Assembly: GCA_016946835.1 (NCBI GenBank)
Contig: JACVTC010000002.1
Location: 765,001 to 829,000, forward strand
DNA from: Neocallimastix lanati (nom. inval.)
Lineage: Eukaryota > Neocallimastigomycota > Neocallimastigomycetes > Neocallimastigales > Neocallimastigaceae
DNA length: 64,000 nucleotides
Direction of reading: 5' to 3'
In this document: piece after piece, positions 10,009 through 22,683 of the stretch
Layout: each line of letters begins with the position of its first letter
How positions within the stretch are numbered: position 1 is the stretch's first letter
Notes under the pieces: generated by a model
The model's input: only the letters and a program-made list of their open reading frames with translations
The model's database searches: none
Told to the model about the DNA's origin: nothing
Made by a program: the position numbers and the translations under genes

Positions 10009-11452
10009 ATGGAGAAAAATCTAGAAATTGAAATAAGCAAAACTAATAGAGGAAAAGAACAAATTATTTTAAACAGAAAATATAAGTTTAATCTTTCATC
10101 CAAAAGGAAAGACAATTCAAAAAAATATAAATGTACAGAATATAAAACATTAAATCAATGTCCATCTTTCATTATTCTAAATAATGAGAATCAAATCTTA
10201 GAATATGATGACTCACATAATCATCTTGAAAATAAATTTGGAGCAGCTAAATCAATTGTAAAAAATAAAATTAAAGATGAAATTTCAAAAAGTTCAATTC
10301 CTTTTAATGTAAATATAAAACGTACATATGATGAAATTTCTCAAGGTATGGGTCTTATATGTCCAGGATATAATTCAATTAAATCCCAAGTAACAAGAAG
10401 TAGAAGAAAACAACTACCTCCTGATATAACAACATTTGATGAAATTCCCAATGAATCAAAATATTATAAAACAAAAAGGTTGAAATTTTTATGATATTCA
10501 AAAATAATGATTTAATTGTTTTTCAATCTCCATTCCAAGCAGAGTTATTTTCTAAAAATAAACATATTTTTGAGGATGGCACATTTTATATTGCACCTAT
10601 ATTTAGTTATCAAGTATTAATAACTAGAACCTATGTTACAGAATTAAATTGTTTTTACACTACTTCCTTTTCTATATTAAAAAATAAAAAGCAAACAACT
10701 TATGAAATATTATTTGAAGAAATAAAAAAAAAATTCTAGTAAATATAATAGTATTGAAATTACACCAAAAATATTTCATTGCGATTTTGAAAAAGCTGTA
10801 TCTAATGCTGCACAAAAAGTTTTTATTAATGCAAATATTAAATACTGTATATGGCATTTTAAAAGAGCATTAGAAATTAAAAAAAAAAAAAAAAAAAAAA
10901 GAATTATGTGGTAATAAAGTAGAAAAAATAAAAGATTTATATATTTATTATAATAATATTTCGAACTTTCCTTTCATTAATCCTGAATATATATATGATA
11001 TATATAGTAAAATAAAAAGTGAGTGCCAAGAACATAATTATGTTCAATTTTTAGAATTTTTAGGATATTTTAAAAAAACTTATTTAATTAACTTTGAAAC
11101 TGAAAATTGGAACTATTATGGTAATATTGAGCATATTACAAATAATGTTTCAGAAACTTTTAATAAAAACTTAAAAAAATTATTTGCAAAAAAAACCAAC
11201 TTTTTTTCAATTACTATCAGAATTGCAAAAAGAAGAATCAAAATATTACATTGATGACGAAAGGAGAACTGCTGGAATTTTAAGAAATAAAAAACAAAAA
11301 AAATTAATAAGAACTGAGGAAATTAAAGCTTTGGTTAAATATTACAAAAATATGGGAATTCTATTAAAAAAAAAAAGGAAAGTGTTAGAAATGATTTCAT
11401 TGAATTATGGTTGAAATGCTTAAATGATTTAAATATAAAAATTATTGATTAA
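10009..11452 (+). pseudogene. FLYWCH-MULE transposase, broken (copy 2)
   Basis: Homologous throughout to copy 1 but clearly diverged. Frame 1 (10009-10494) has the FLYWCH-like region (YKCTEYKTLNQCPS...HNHLE). A one-base loss near 10484 shifts to 10491-10739, which has the first catalytic Asp in EDGTFY. An A10 run (10724-10733), at the same place as in copy 1, shifts again to HCDFEKAVSNAAQKVF and CIWH. A 22-base A-run (10877-10900) and another A-run near 11190 add further frame trouble. NNVSETFN carries the catalytic Glu. The homologous C-terminus LKCLNDLNIKIID ends at 11452. The start is the Met aligned with that of copy 1. Inactive. Confidence 0.85.
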
Positions 11453-11499
11453 ATAATAAATTATTAAGAAATGACAGAAAATTGACCAAATGAATTCTG

Positions 11500-12140
11500 T
11501 CACATATAATAATAATTTTTTAATAGTAAAAATTATTTTAAAAAGAGAATAAATAAATAAATACAATAATTATTAAAGTATTTTTAATCTTTATTAGATT
11601 AGGTTAGCTTAAGAACATTAAAATATATTTTTATGATAAAATATTATTATTTTAAAAATATATTTTTATAATTAAAATATTGTTATAATATTATATTTTT
11701 TTACAAAATATTAAAATATATCTTTATAATTAAATATATTTTTATAATTAAATATTTTAAATAATTATTTTATTACTATTTTGCAAAATATTAAAATATA
11801 TCTTTATAATTAAATATATTTTTATAATTAAATATTTTAAATAATTATTTTATTACTATTTTACGAAATATTAAAATATATAATAATAATTTTTTTAATA
11901 GTAAAAATTATTTTAAAAAGAGAATAAATGAATAAATACAATAATTATTAAAGTATTTTTAATCTTTATTAGATTAGGTTAGCTTAAGAACATTAAAATA
12001 TATTTTTATGATAAAATATTATTATTTTAAAAATATATTTATATAATTAAAATATTGTTATAATATTATTTTTTTACAAAATATTAAAATATATCTTTAT
12101 AATTAAATTTATTTTTATAATTAAATATTATTAATAATTA
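11500..12140 (+). repeat. Tandem duplication of about 0.37 kb
   Basis: A block containing TTTATTAGATTAGGTTAGCT is present at about 11500-11875 and again at about 11876-12140, with smaller internal repeats (CTTTATAATTAAATATATTT-like) near 11720-11860. No coding potential. Confidence 0.85.
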
Positions 12141-13108
12141 TTTTATTTTAAAAAATATCTATAATAAAAACAAGTTTAAAAAAATTATTTTGAATTTTTT
12201 TAATTTATCATCTTATTATTATTTTTACCTTTTTTTTTTTTAAAAAAAAAATGCTTTTTAAACTTTTTTGATTTATTATTATCTCTATTTCAAACTAAAT
12301 CTTATTCAAGAATTATTTTCAATAATTTTTATTGATATATAAAATTGATTTATACTTGAGGATTATCCTCATTTCTTTATTTATTTTATCTCTTTATTTA
12401 TTTTTTTCTTTATATGTATTTATTTTTTTTTTGTTTTATTAATATTTTTTCTTATTAAAAAAACATTATTTAATAATAAAAAATATTTTTCAACTTAACT
12501 TTTTTAATACTCTAATTCTTTTCTTTTCTTTTTTTTTTTTTTTTATTTTACTTTTAATTCGTCAATCATTTTAATATCTCAAGCAAATAGTCTTACCATC
12601 AATCAATGATAAGATAGTCCATTGATTATTAATGATCAAATAAGAAGAAATGAATAGAAAATTAAAAAAAATTTTTTTTTTCTTTATTCATATCATAAGG
12701 AGAAGGTATAGAAATATAGAAATAATAATTAATTATATATATTAATAATTAATAATTATTTTTCTCTCTCTCTCTCTTTTTTTTTTTTTTTTCTGAAATA
12801 TGTAATGAAAGTTTTTTTTTGTTCTTTATTTGAATTTATTTATAATTATTATTTAATTAAGTTTATGTTTTATAATATAAATTATATATATCTATATAAC
12901 TATTTTTTTTTCTTTCCTTTTCATCTAATGATAAACTCTTAAAATAGTAATATAATTAATATAAATCAATCTTACAATCTTATATGTATAATATATTTAT
13001 GTATATTTATGTATATTATATATATATAATTATATAATAATTTTAATTGTTTTTTTTAATAGTGGATAAAATTACTATAAACTATAATATATATATATTA
13101 TAAATAAA

Positions 13109-13148
<40 letters not shown>

Positions 13149-13246
13149 TCAAATAAAAAAATTTAGATATATTAATTTATTAAATTGATACTATTATTGA
13201 CATTTTTATTTATTAAAAATTAGAAATAATAAAAAGTTTTCCTACC

Positions 13247-13277
<31 letters not shown>

Positions 13278-13689
13278 AAATATAAAATATAAAAATTAAT
13301 AAAAATCAAAATAAAAAACAAAATAAAAAAAAAATTTACCTTGATATTATTATATTTTACCTTTTTTTTTTTTTTTTTGGTTCGATGTTAAAACCAATTG
13401 TCAAATTGATATATATAAAAATATTAATATTAGTTAATTTTTAAAGGATATAGCATATATATATTATATAAAAATTTATATACATAAATATATATATTTC
13501 TTTTCCATTAAATATATATCATTTAAATTCATTCAATTTAATATTATATTATAATTGATAATTTTTACTTAGAGATAAAACAAATCTTTTCCATTTTAAT
13601 TGTTTATTAATATAATATTTAAAAATATGCATGATAGAATTAAATATTATTTTCTATCTTACCTTTTAATTATATATATAATATAAATA

Positions 13690-13940
13690 TTTAAATATTT
13701 ATTATTTCTTATCCTACCTTTTGAATATATATTAAAAATATTTATTATTTCTTATCCTACCTTTTGAATATATATTAAAAATATTTATTATTTCTTATCC
13801 TACCTTTTGAATATATATTAAAAATATTTATTATTTCTTATCCTACCTTTTGAATATATATTAAAAATATTTATTATTTCTTATCCTACCTTTTGAATAT
13901 ATATATAATAAAAATATTTATTATTTCTTATCCTACCTTT
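13690..13940 (+). repeat. 43-bp minisatellite, about 6 copies
   Basis: CTTATCCTACCTTTTGAATA recurs every 43 bp (CTTATCC starts at 13708, 13751, 13794 and so on). Only the last copy has a small TATAAT insertion. Confidence 0.9.
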
Positions 13941-14194
13941 ATTTTATTTTATTTTTATTACTACTTTCAATATCAATAAAAAAATAATTGCTGTACTATT
14001 TATTTTATTTCATTATATTTTATTTTATATTTATTTTTATTATTAATACTTTAAAATTATATATTACTTCATTCTTATTTTTATTTTTATTTTTATTTAT
14101 GATTTAATATTATATATTATTTCGTTATTATTATTTTTTTTTTTTTTTTGATAATTTAATATTTTTATACTATTTGGATATTTATATTATTACA

Positions 14195-14308
14195 TTTTAT
14201 TATATTATTTTATATTATATTATATTATTTTATATTATATTATATTATTTTATATTATATTATATTATTTTATATTATATTATATTATTTTATATTATAT
14301 TATATTTA
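14195..14308 (+). repeat. 20-bp AT repeat
   Basis: TATATTATTTTATATTATAT repeated five to six times in direct tandem. Confidence 0.85.
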
Positions 14309-15124
14309 ATACTTACCCTTCTTCAATTCTATTTTTATTTTCATGGTATTTAAAATAAAAAAAAAAAAATTTGAATTGATTATTAATAAATTAAAATAGG
14401 AACTTACTATTTATGGTAGTATAACTTACCTTTTTCTTTGTTACACAAGGTATCTTCCTTTTAATTTTTTTTAATTATTTATATTTTATTATATATATAA
14501 TATTTATAATAAAGTGGATGGATATATTTTATTATATAAATAATTTTATTATTATTATTTTTTCCATTTCAATATATTAAAAAATTTTTTTTTAAAAAAA
14601 ATAAAGTTCTAACCTTTCAACATTAATTCTTCATCTATTAATGAATAATTTTTTTATTTTTACTTTTTTTTTTTTTTTATTTTTTTTTTTTTTTTATTTC
14701 TTCTATTTCTTTTATTTTTTTTTATTTTTTTATTTTTTATTTTTTAATTTTTTATTTTTTATTTTTTATACTTTATAGTAATATTTATTTAATTAAACAT
14801 TAAAATTTTTCTTTATTATTTTTTTATTAAAAAAAAATTTTTTTTTTTTTAAACATTAATATAATATAATTAATGCTTTTTTTGGGAGAATGGAACGATC
14901 GATCAATTTTTTTTTAACTTAAAAAAAATTTATATTATTATATAATAAATTTGTTACACAATTTTTTCTGTATCTAATTTTTTTTTCTGTATCAATTTTT
15001 TTTTCTGTATCTCCTCTTTTTTCGTTTTCTTTTTTTTTAGATAAAAAAAAACCTTTTTATATACCTTTCTTTATATCTCTTAAAAAAAAAAAAATTAAAT
15101 AGATTATTATGCTTATTTATATTT

Positions 15125-15139
15125 AACCCTAACCCTAAC
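15125..15139 (-). repeat. Short interstitial telomere-like motif
   Basis: AACCCTAACCCTAAC, two and a half copies of the TTAGGG-type telomere repeat common in fungi, in DNA otherwise poor in C. Confidence 0.5.
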
Positions 15140-15635
15140 TATTATTACCCATGATGTCTTTTATGTGATTATCCACATGTCTTTTATATATATATAAATA
15201 ATATATAAATATATATGTATAACATCTATTATATATATATTTTAGTTTTGTCACCATAAAATTTTTTAAAATAATTTTTCTTTTTTTTTACTTTGATTTT
15301 AACAAGTGATGTCTTATATAAAAATAAATATATTTCTATTTTTTATTTTTATATTAGTTCCTTTTTTTATATATATATATATATTTTATATATTTTGTTA
15401 TATTTATTTATTTTTTTTTTTTTTCATAATAATACTTCCAATGTCTTTCAAAAACGAATAAACAAAAAAAAAAATTTTTTTAATACTATAAATGATGTCT
15501 TTCTTAAAAATATTATTATTTAAATATAATATTATTATTCATATATAATATTCTTATAATATTATTATTTATTATTTATTATATATTATTTATTTTATTC
15601 CCCAATGTCTTTCCATAACGAAAATAAAATACATA

Positions 15636-15666
<31 letters not shown>

Positions 15667-17136
15667 CATTATTTGTATATGCTACTCCATAATATTTTCT
15701 TGTAATAAATAAATAAAAAAATTTTTTTCTATAACTTTAAAAAATATACTTATCGTGTTATCTCTTTTTTTTTTTTCTGATAACTTTATACCACCATATT
15801 ATAAATATTAATAAATATATTTTATATTTTTTAATATGAATTTTTTTATTTTATTTTATATTTATATATATTTTATATATCTTATCTAATTTTATATATT
15901 TTATTATTATTTTATTATTTATCATTAAAAAGCCATCCATTCTACCATGAATAAAATAAACTAATAAATATGGAATATAAAAACTTTTTTTTTTAAATGA
16001 TAGGAAAAAAAAAATAAAAATTTATTTTTTTTCCCATATTCTATTAATCTATTATTATTAATAGTTTTATTAATATTTTTTTTTTAAACTTTTTTTATTT
16101 TATTTTAGTGTGTTTAATATTTTTTCCTATGACTGCTCTTCAATATTTTTTTTTTTTTTTTTTTTTTAATATTTTAATATTTTTTTTTCCAATTGTTTAT
16201 TATTTATTTTAATTATTTTAACTATTTAATATTTTATTTTGTGTTCATGTCTTTTTTTTTTTTTATTTTTATTTTTATTTTTATTTTTATTTTTTTCTTA
16301 TTTTAATAAACTTTAAAAATTTTTCCTATCTTAAAAGCATGAAAAGTAAAACATACAAAATAAAACATATTATAAATATAAAAAGATATTATAAATATAA
16401 AAAGATATTATAAATATAAAAGGATATTATAAATATAAAAGGATATTATAAATATAAAAGGATATTATTATTATTTTCATTCTTATTTTTGTTTTTAGTC
16501 TTTATTAAGATTTATATTTATATTTTATATTTATATTTATATTTATATTTATTATTATTATTTTCTTTTTACCTTCTAATATTTATTAAAGTATAATAAC
16601 TTTTTTTTTTTTTAATATTTATTAAAGTATAATAACTTTTTAAACATTAAAATAATATAAAATAATGGCTATTTTTATACATATAATAATAATAATAATA
16701 ATAAATAATAATAATGATAATAATAATAATAATGATAATAATAATAAATAATAATAATAATAATAATATTTAAATATATATTAAATAAAAATAAAATAAA
16801 TAAAAATATTTTTTTATTTACGTTTTTTCTTCTTTTCTTTGCCTTTATTTATTTATTTATTTATTTATTTATTTTCCTTTTTGTTTATAAAACAGTTTTA
16901 TTATTTTTTTTTCTTAATGTTTAACAACTTTTCTTTTTCTTTTTTTTTAATATTTCAAAAATAAAAAAAAATTTTTTTTCTACTCTTTTGTTCTTTATTT
17001 CTTTCCTTTCTTTCTTTAGTTTTCTTTTGACTATTTTTTTCTTATCACTGTACTCATATACCAAAAAAAAATATATATATTTTATAGCTCTTATGTTATT
17101 TTTATAATAAATATAATATCATTAAAAACTATCCTG

Positions 17137-17194
<58 letters not shown>

Positions 17195-17445
17195 TATATG
17201 TTTATTTTTATTTTATTTTATTTTATTTTTTTTTGTTTTTGGTTTTGTGTTTTTTACTTTTATTTATTTATTTTTTTTTTAAAAAAGTTGTTATAAAAAA
17301 AAAAAAAAAACTTTTTCTTAAATATTATTAAATAAATAGATATCTTTTTTTTATTTTAAAAGCTTAATATTATATTGAAGCTTGTCCACCTTACCCACCA
17401 AAAAAAAAAAAAAAAAAAAAGATAAAATATCTTTTTTTTTTTTTT

Positions 17446-17493
<48 letters not shown>

Positions 17494-17607
17494 TTACTTA
17501 CTTTTAAAAATTTATTAATAAAATACACTTTTATTTATTTATTTTCTTTATAAAAGTGAACTTTATATTTATATATATCAATAATTTTTTTTTAAACTTC
17601 TTTCCTG

Positions 17608-17647
<40 letters not shown>

Positions 17648-18025
17648 TTTTTAAAAATAAAAATAAAAATAAAGAAGAAAGATAAAATACAGTTGACAAG
17701 AGTTTGAATATTATTATTTAATTTATCTACCAATTATAGTTTTTTTTTTTATTACAATTTTTTTTATCTTTTTTTTTATTTTTTTATTTTTAGATATAAA
17801 CTTTTCAATGTAACCATTAACACTTCAAAATATGTCAATTTTTTTTTTATGAAATAAATAAAAAAAACAAAACAAAACAAAAAAAAAAAAAAAAAAAAGA
17901 GAGAGAAAAACTTGTCTTTATAAATTATCCATACACTTTACTATAATCCTTTTATTTCATTTATTACACCATATAAAGTCGTCACTTTAAAAAACGACTT
18001 TCATGTAACCTTTTTTTTTATTTGC

Positions 18026-18063
<38 letters not shown>

Positions 18064-18620
18064 TTAATATCCTCTTTTATTTATTTATTTAATTATTTAT
18101 TTAATTATTTATTTTTTTTATTTAATATCTATTAATCATTTATTAATTAATTATTTATTTATTTATTAAATTTTAATTATTTACTTATAATTAATTTATT
18201 TATTTATTATTTATTAATATGATATTTATTATTAATTTTTATTTATTTATTGGTTATTTATTTATTTATTTATTAATTTTTAATTTATTTATTTAATTTT
18301 AAATATTTATTTACTTATTGATTACTTAATTTCTATCCACAATAACAGCAGCACTTTTTTCAATTTCTCATCCACGTTTATTATGATTATATGTCATTAT
18401 ATGTTCTTATATATTGCATGCATTAATTTTAATATATTCAGAATATTAATTATTTCATAGAATTAGTTGATTAAATATTTAATAATATATTGTTAATATA
18501 ATGTAATATATTTCAAATGATTATAATTTATTTTCTATATAAATTTTATTTATTTATAGCATTTTGATATAATTATTAATAGAATCTTTATTTATCATTC
18601 ATTGAATATTAATCATTAAT
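15140..18620. other. AT-rich intergenic DNA with microsatellites
   Basis: No gene seen. Contains a scattered ATGTCTTT word (six places from about 15150 to 15610), a 20-bp repeat at 16366-16468 (GATATTATAAATATAAAA), AAT runs (17140-17192), TTA runs (17457-17492) and many T-tracts. The 76-codon frame at 15293 is low-complexity and unlikely to be a gene. Confidence 0.6.
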
Positions 18621-18627
18621 CATTTAT

Positions 18628-19895
18628 AAATAATAAATAATAAATAATAAATAATAAATAATAAATAATAAATAATAAATAATTGAATAATAAATAATTA
18701 AATAATTGAATAATTGAATAATAAATAATTAAATAATTGAATAATTGAATTATAAATAATTAAAATTAAATAATAAATAATTGATAATAAATAATAAAAT
18801 AATAAATAATAAATAATAAATAACAAATAATAAATAATAAATAATAAATAATAAATAATAAATAATAAATAATAAATAAATAATAAAATAAATAATAAAT
18901 AATAAATAATAAATAATAAATAATAAATAATAAATAATAAATAATAAATAATTGAATAATAAATAATTGATGATAAATAATAAATAATTGAATAATAAAT
19001 AATTGATGATAAATAATAAATAATAAATAATAAATAACAAATAATAAATAATAAATAATAAATAATAAATAATAAATAATAAATAAATAATAAAATAAAT
19101 AATAAATAATAAATAATAAATAATTGAATAATAAATAATTGATGATAAATAATAAATAATAAATAATAAATAATAAATAATTGATGATAAATAATAAATA
19201 ATAAATAATAAATAATAAATAATAAATAATAAATAATAAATAATAAATAATTGAATAATAAATAATTGATGATAAATAATAAATAATTGAATAATAAATA
19301 ATTGATGATAAATAATAAATAATAAATAATAAATAACAAATAATAAATAATAAATAATAAATAATAAATAATAAATAATAAATAATAAATAATAAATAAT
19401 AAATAATAAATAATAAATAATAAATAATAAATAAATAATAAATAATAAATAATAAATAATAAATAATAAGAGTATTTATTAATAAATAATAAATAAATAA
19501 ATAATAAATAATAAATAATAAATAATAAATAATAAATAATAAATAATAAATAATAAATAATAAATAATAAATAATAAATAATAAATAATAAATAATAAAT
19601 AATAAATAATAAATAATAAATAATAAATAATAAATAATAAATAAATAATAAATAATAAATAATAAATAATAAATAATAAGAGTATTTATTAATAAATAAT
19701 AAATAAATAAATAATAAATAATAAATAATAAATAATAAATAATAAATAATAAATAATAAATAATAAATAATAAATAATAAATAATAAATAATAAATAATA
19801 AATAATAAATAATAAATAATAAATAATAAATAATAAATAATAAATAATAAATAATAAATAATTGAATAATAAATAATTGATAATAAATAATAATT
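18628..19895 (+). repeat. AATAAT/AATTGAATAAT satellite, about 1.27 kb
   Basis: Built of AAATAAT units with higher-order blocks containing AATTGAATAATAAATAATTG and TGATGATAAATAAT. A block including AAGAGTATTTATTAATAAAT occurs twice (about 19470 and 19680; period about 210 bp). Related AGAGTATTTATTAATAAATA blocks occur at 27490, 29290 and 30210. Long Leu/Ile/Tyr minus-strand frames are repeat artefacts. Confidence 0.92.
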
Positions 19896-21250
19896 ATCTA
19901 TATTCTATTATTTATCTATTTATATAACTATTTATTTAATTATTTAATTAATTATTATTTATTTTCTTAATTATTTATTTTCTTAATTATTTATTTTTTT
20001 TAAATCAATCATTTTACGGGCTAATGAAATATGGTGTAATTTTCTCTTCATAAAAAACTTTTATTTTATTATATCATTCTATAGAAGTATACATATTTTT
20101 TGTATAAATAATTTACTAATAATAACAATAAGTACTAATTAAATAATAATAATAATAATTGTTAAAAATAAGTAATAATTATTCATAATAAGAATAGTAA
20201 TAATAAGAATAGTAATAATAAGAATAGTAATAATAATAATTATGGTTTTATTATTATTGATGCTATATTTATTATAAATGTTACATTTATTATTATTATT
20301 TGTTAACATTTAAAATTATTATATATTATAATCAATTCTTATTAATTATAATCTATTCCATTTATATATATTACTACTATATTTAAATTAATATACTTTT
20401 GCAGGTAAAACTATATAAATTATCCAAGAAAATAAATAAATAAATAAATAGATAAATGAATAGATAATTACCTAATAAATAATGAATAGATAAATAAATT
20501 AACAAATAGATAATGTCGTAGATAAATAAGCATATAAATAAATAGATAAATAAATAAATGATCATTAATAAATAAATGGATACATAATAATTAAATAAAT
20601 AAATAATATTTTTTTTTTCCATTCTGTTACATTTTTTTTTTTTTAATAGAAAGGAAAAATAGATATTTTTTTTATTAGATATCATATAAATTATTAGATA
20701 TGAATATAAATATAAATATAAATATTAGATATAAATTTATTATAAATATTATATTTATATATTCAATTATTAATATTTATTATCTAATATTGAATATTTA
20801 TATATAAATAATATAGAATATATATAAATAAATTAGTTTTGATTTGTTGAATATAGAAAAATGAACAAAGAGTGAAAAAAAATGAAAAAAAAAAAAAATA
20901 ATTAAATAATAATAATTAAATAATGATAAAGGATAATTGAATAATAATAATTAAATAACAAATAATAAATAAAAAAGTATAAATAATTAAATAATAATAT
21001 TATTATTAATATTAATAATAAAATATTAAAATAAAATAAGATATTAAAATAAAAAAGAAATAAGAAATAATAATAAAAAGTTTATTTTTAAATTTATCCT
21101 TTTCTCTTTTCATTATTTCTTATTTTTAATTTTTATTTTTTTTTTTTAATTTTTTGTGCTGAAAGGTTAACTAATTTAAAAAAAAATTTTTTATATATAT
21201 AAATATAAGAATAAAAAAAAAATTTTTTTTTTTTTTTTCCTTTTTTTTTT

Positions 21251-21300
<50 letters not shown>

Positions 21301-22238
21301 CTTCTTTTTTCTTCTTATTTTATAAATCATTTATTCATTTATAGAGAAAAGAGTGCTTTGATACAGATAAGATAGATTGTGATATATTATATATTTTAAA
21401 ATATTTTATAATACCATATATCTATATTTTTTTTTCCAATTTAAATTTTTTATATATTTATTTAGTCTTCAAAAAATCCATTAATTATTTATTATAAATT
21501 ATAATAAATTATTTATTATTTATTTATTTATTATTTATTTATTCATTTATTTATTATTTATTATAAAAAAAAATTTTTTTTTTTATTTAAATAAAAAATT
21601 TATATAATAAAACAATATACATATATATAATATAAAATAATAATTATAATAATAATCATAATAATAAATAATAATAATATTATTAATAATCATAATAAAT
21701 AATAGTAGTAATAATAAATTTAAACCGAAATTTCAGATTTATATACACAACAACATTAAATGGATATAATAATTTATTAATTTTAATCTTTTTATTTCTT
21801 TATTTTTATTTTTTTATTTTTCTTTTTTTAAAAAGAAAATGTTCAATTAATTATTATTATTTTTTTTTTAAAAAAAAAAAATAAAAAAGTAAAAGTAAAA
21901 AATTAAAAAGTAAATTATTTATACCAATTGAAAAAAAAAAAATTTTTTATTATGATAAAGAAAATATTTATTTTGAAAATTCAATTAAGACTTTTATATA
22001 CATATATATAAAAAACAAAACAAAACAAAACAAGCAATCAAACAGAATAATACAATACAATACAATAATACATTTCTATTTAAGTTATTTTTACTTTTAT
22101 TATTTTTATCTTTTTTTTTTTTTTTTTTTTTTTTCAAAATTCAAGAGGAAAAAAAAAATATATATTTCACATATATATATAGTTAAAAATCAAAATAAAA
22201 TATAATATCTTATAATATAATAGTATTGAAAAGAAATA

Positions 22239-22272
<34 letters not shown>

Positions 22273-22290
22273 ATAATACTATTATTACAT
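19896..22290. other. AT-rich intergenic DNA
   Basis: No gene seen. Simple AAT/TAAA repeats, a T-tract broken by CC and TTC near 21238-21315, and A/T homopolymers. Minus-strand frames at 20383 and 21133 are low-complexity. Confidence 0.6.
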
Positions 22291-22538
22291 TATAGTTTAA
22301 CCCTATCAATAGCTTTTTAAAACTATTAAATAACCCTATCAATAGCTTTTTAAAACTATTAAAATATTATTTAATAAAGGCAATCAGGGAAATATTAAAT
22401 TTTACAAGGAAAGAAAAAAGAAAAAGAAAAAAAAAAAAAAAAAAAAAAAAAAGAAAAGGATTAAAATAATAATAATAACTAATCTATATTTTAATAATTA
22501 TTTACATATTTAAAAAAAAAACTTTTTTATTTTATTTA

Positions 22539-22579
<41 letters not shown>

Positions 22580-22683
22580 TTAAAGTTATAATTTTAATTT
22601 ACAATAAAGATAAAATAAAAAAAAAATAATTTTAATTTACAATAAAGATAAAATAAAAAAAAAAAGTAATTACTTAAGCAACC
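22291..22683 (+). promoter_or_regulatory. Upstream region of the bZIP gene
   Basis: Contains a 33-bp direct repeat of AACCCTATCAATAGCTTTTT (22302 and 22333), a long A-tract, an AAT microsatellite and a second direct repeat (TAATTTACAATAAAGATAAA at about 22596 and 22630). The start context CAACCATGGAGG is strong. Promoter role is inferred from position only. Confidence 0.45.

Larger units (their letters stand above)
9191..11452 (+). mobile_element. MULE 3, different terminus; right end not found
   Basis: Begins GGGTGTGGGGCATTTCGCC followed by repeated ATTTCGCCAAATTG. This resembles the ends of MULE 1 in layout (G-rich then CATTTCG) but differs in detail. It is followed by AT-rich leader and a transposase pseudogene in the same orientation. 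No inverted copy of this terminus was seen downstream, so the given end is only the end of the transposase. Confidence 0.55.
12141..15120. other. AT-rich intergenic DNA with simple repeats
   Basis: No gene seen on either strand. Long T-tracts, TTA runs (13108-13150), a 43-bp minisatellite and a 20-bp repeat (listed separately). Confidence 0.65.

Noticed and set aside
15293-15523. 76-codon frame as a small gene
   Set aside because: Tyr/Ile/Phe runs from AT repeats, with no recognisable features or start context.
18698-19339. 213- and 96-codon minus-strand frames of Leu-Ile-Tyr
   Set aside because: Translation of the AAATAAT satellite; no start context or non-repetitive content.
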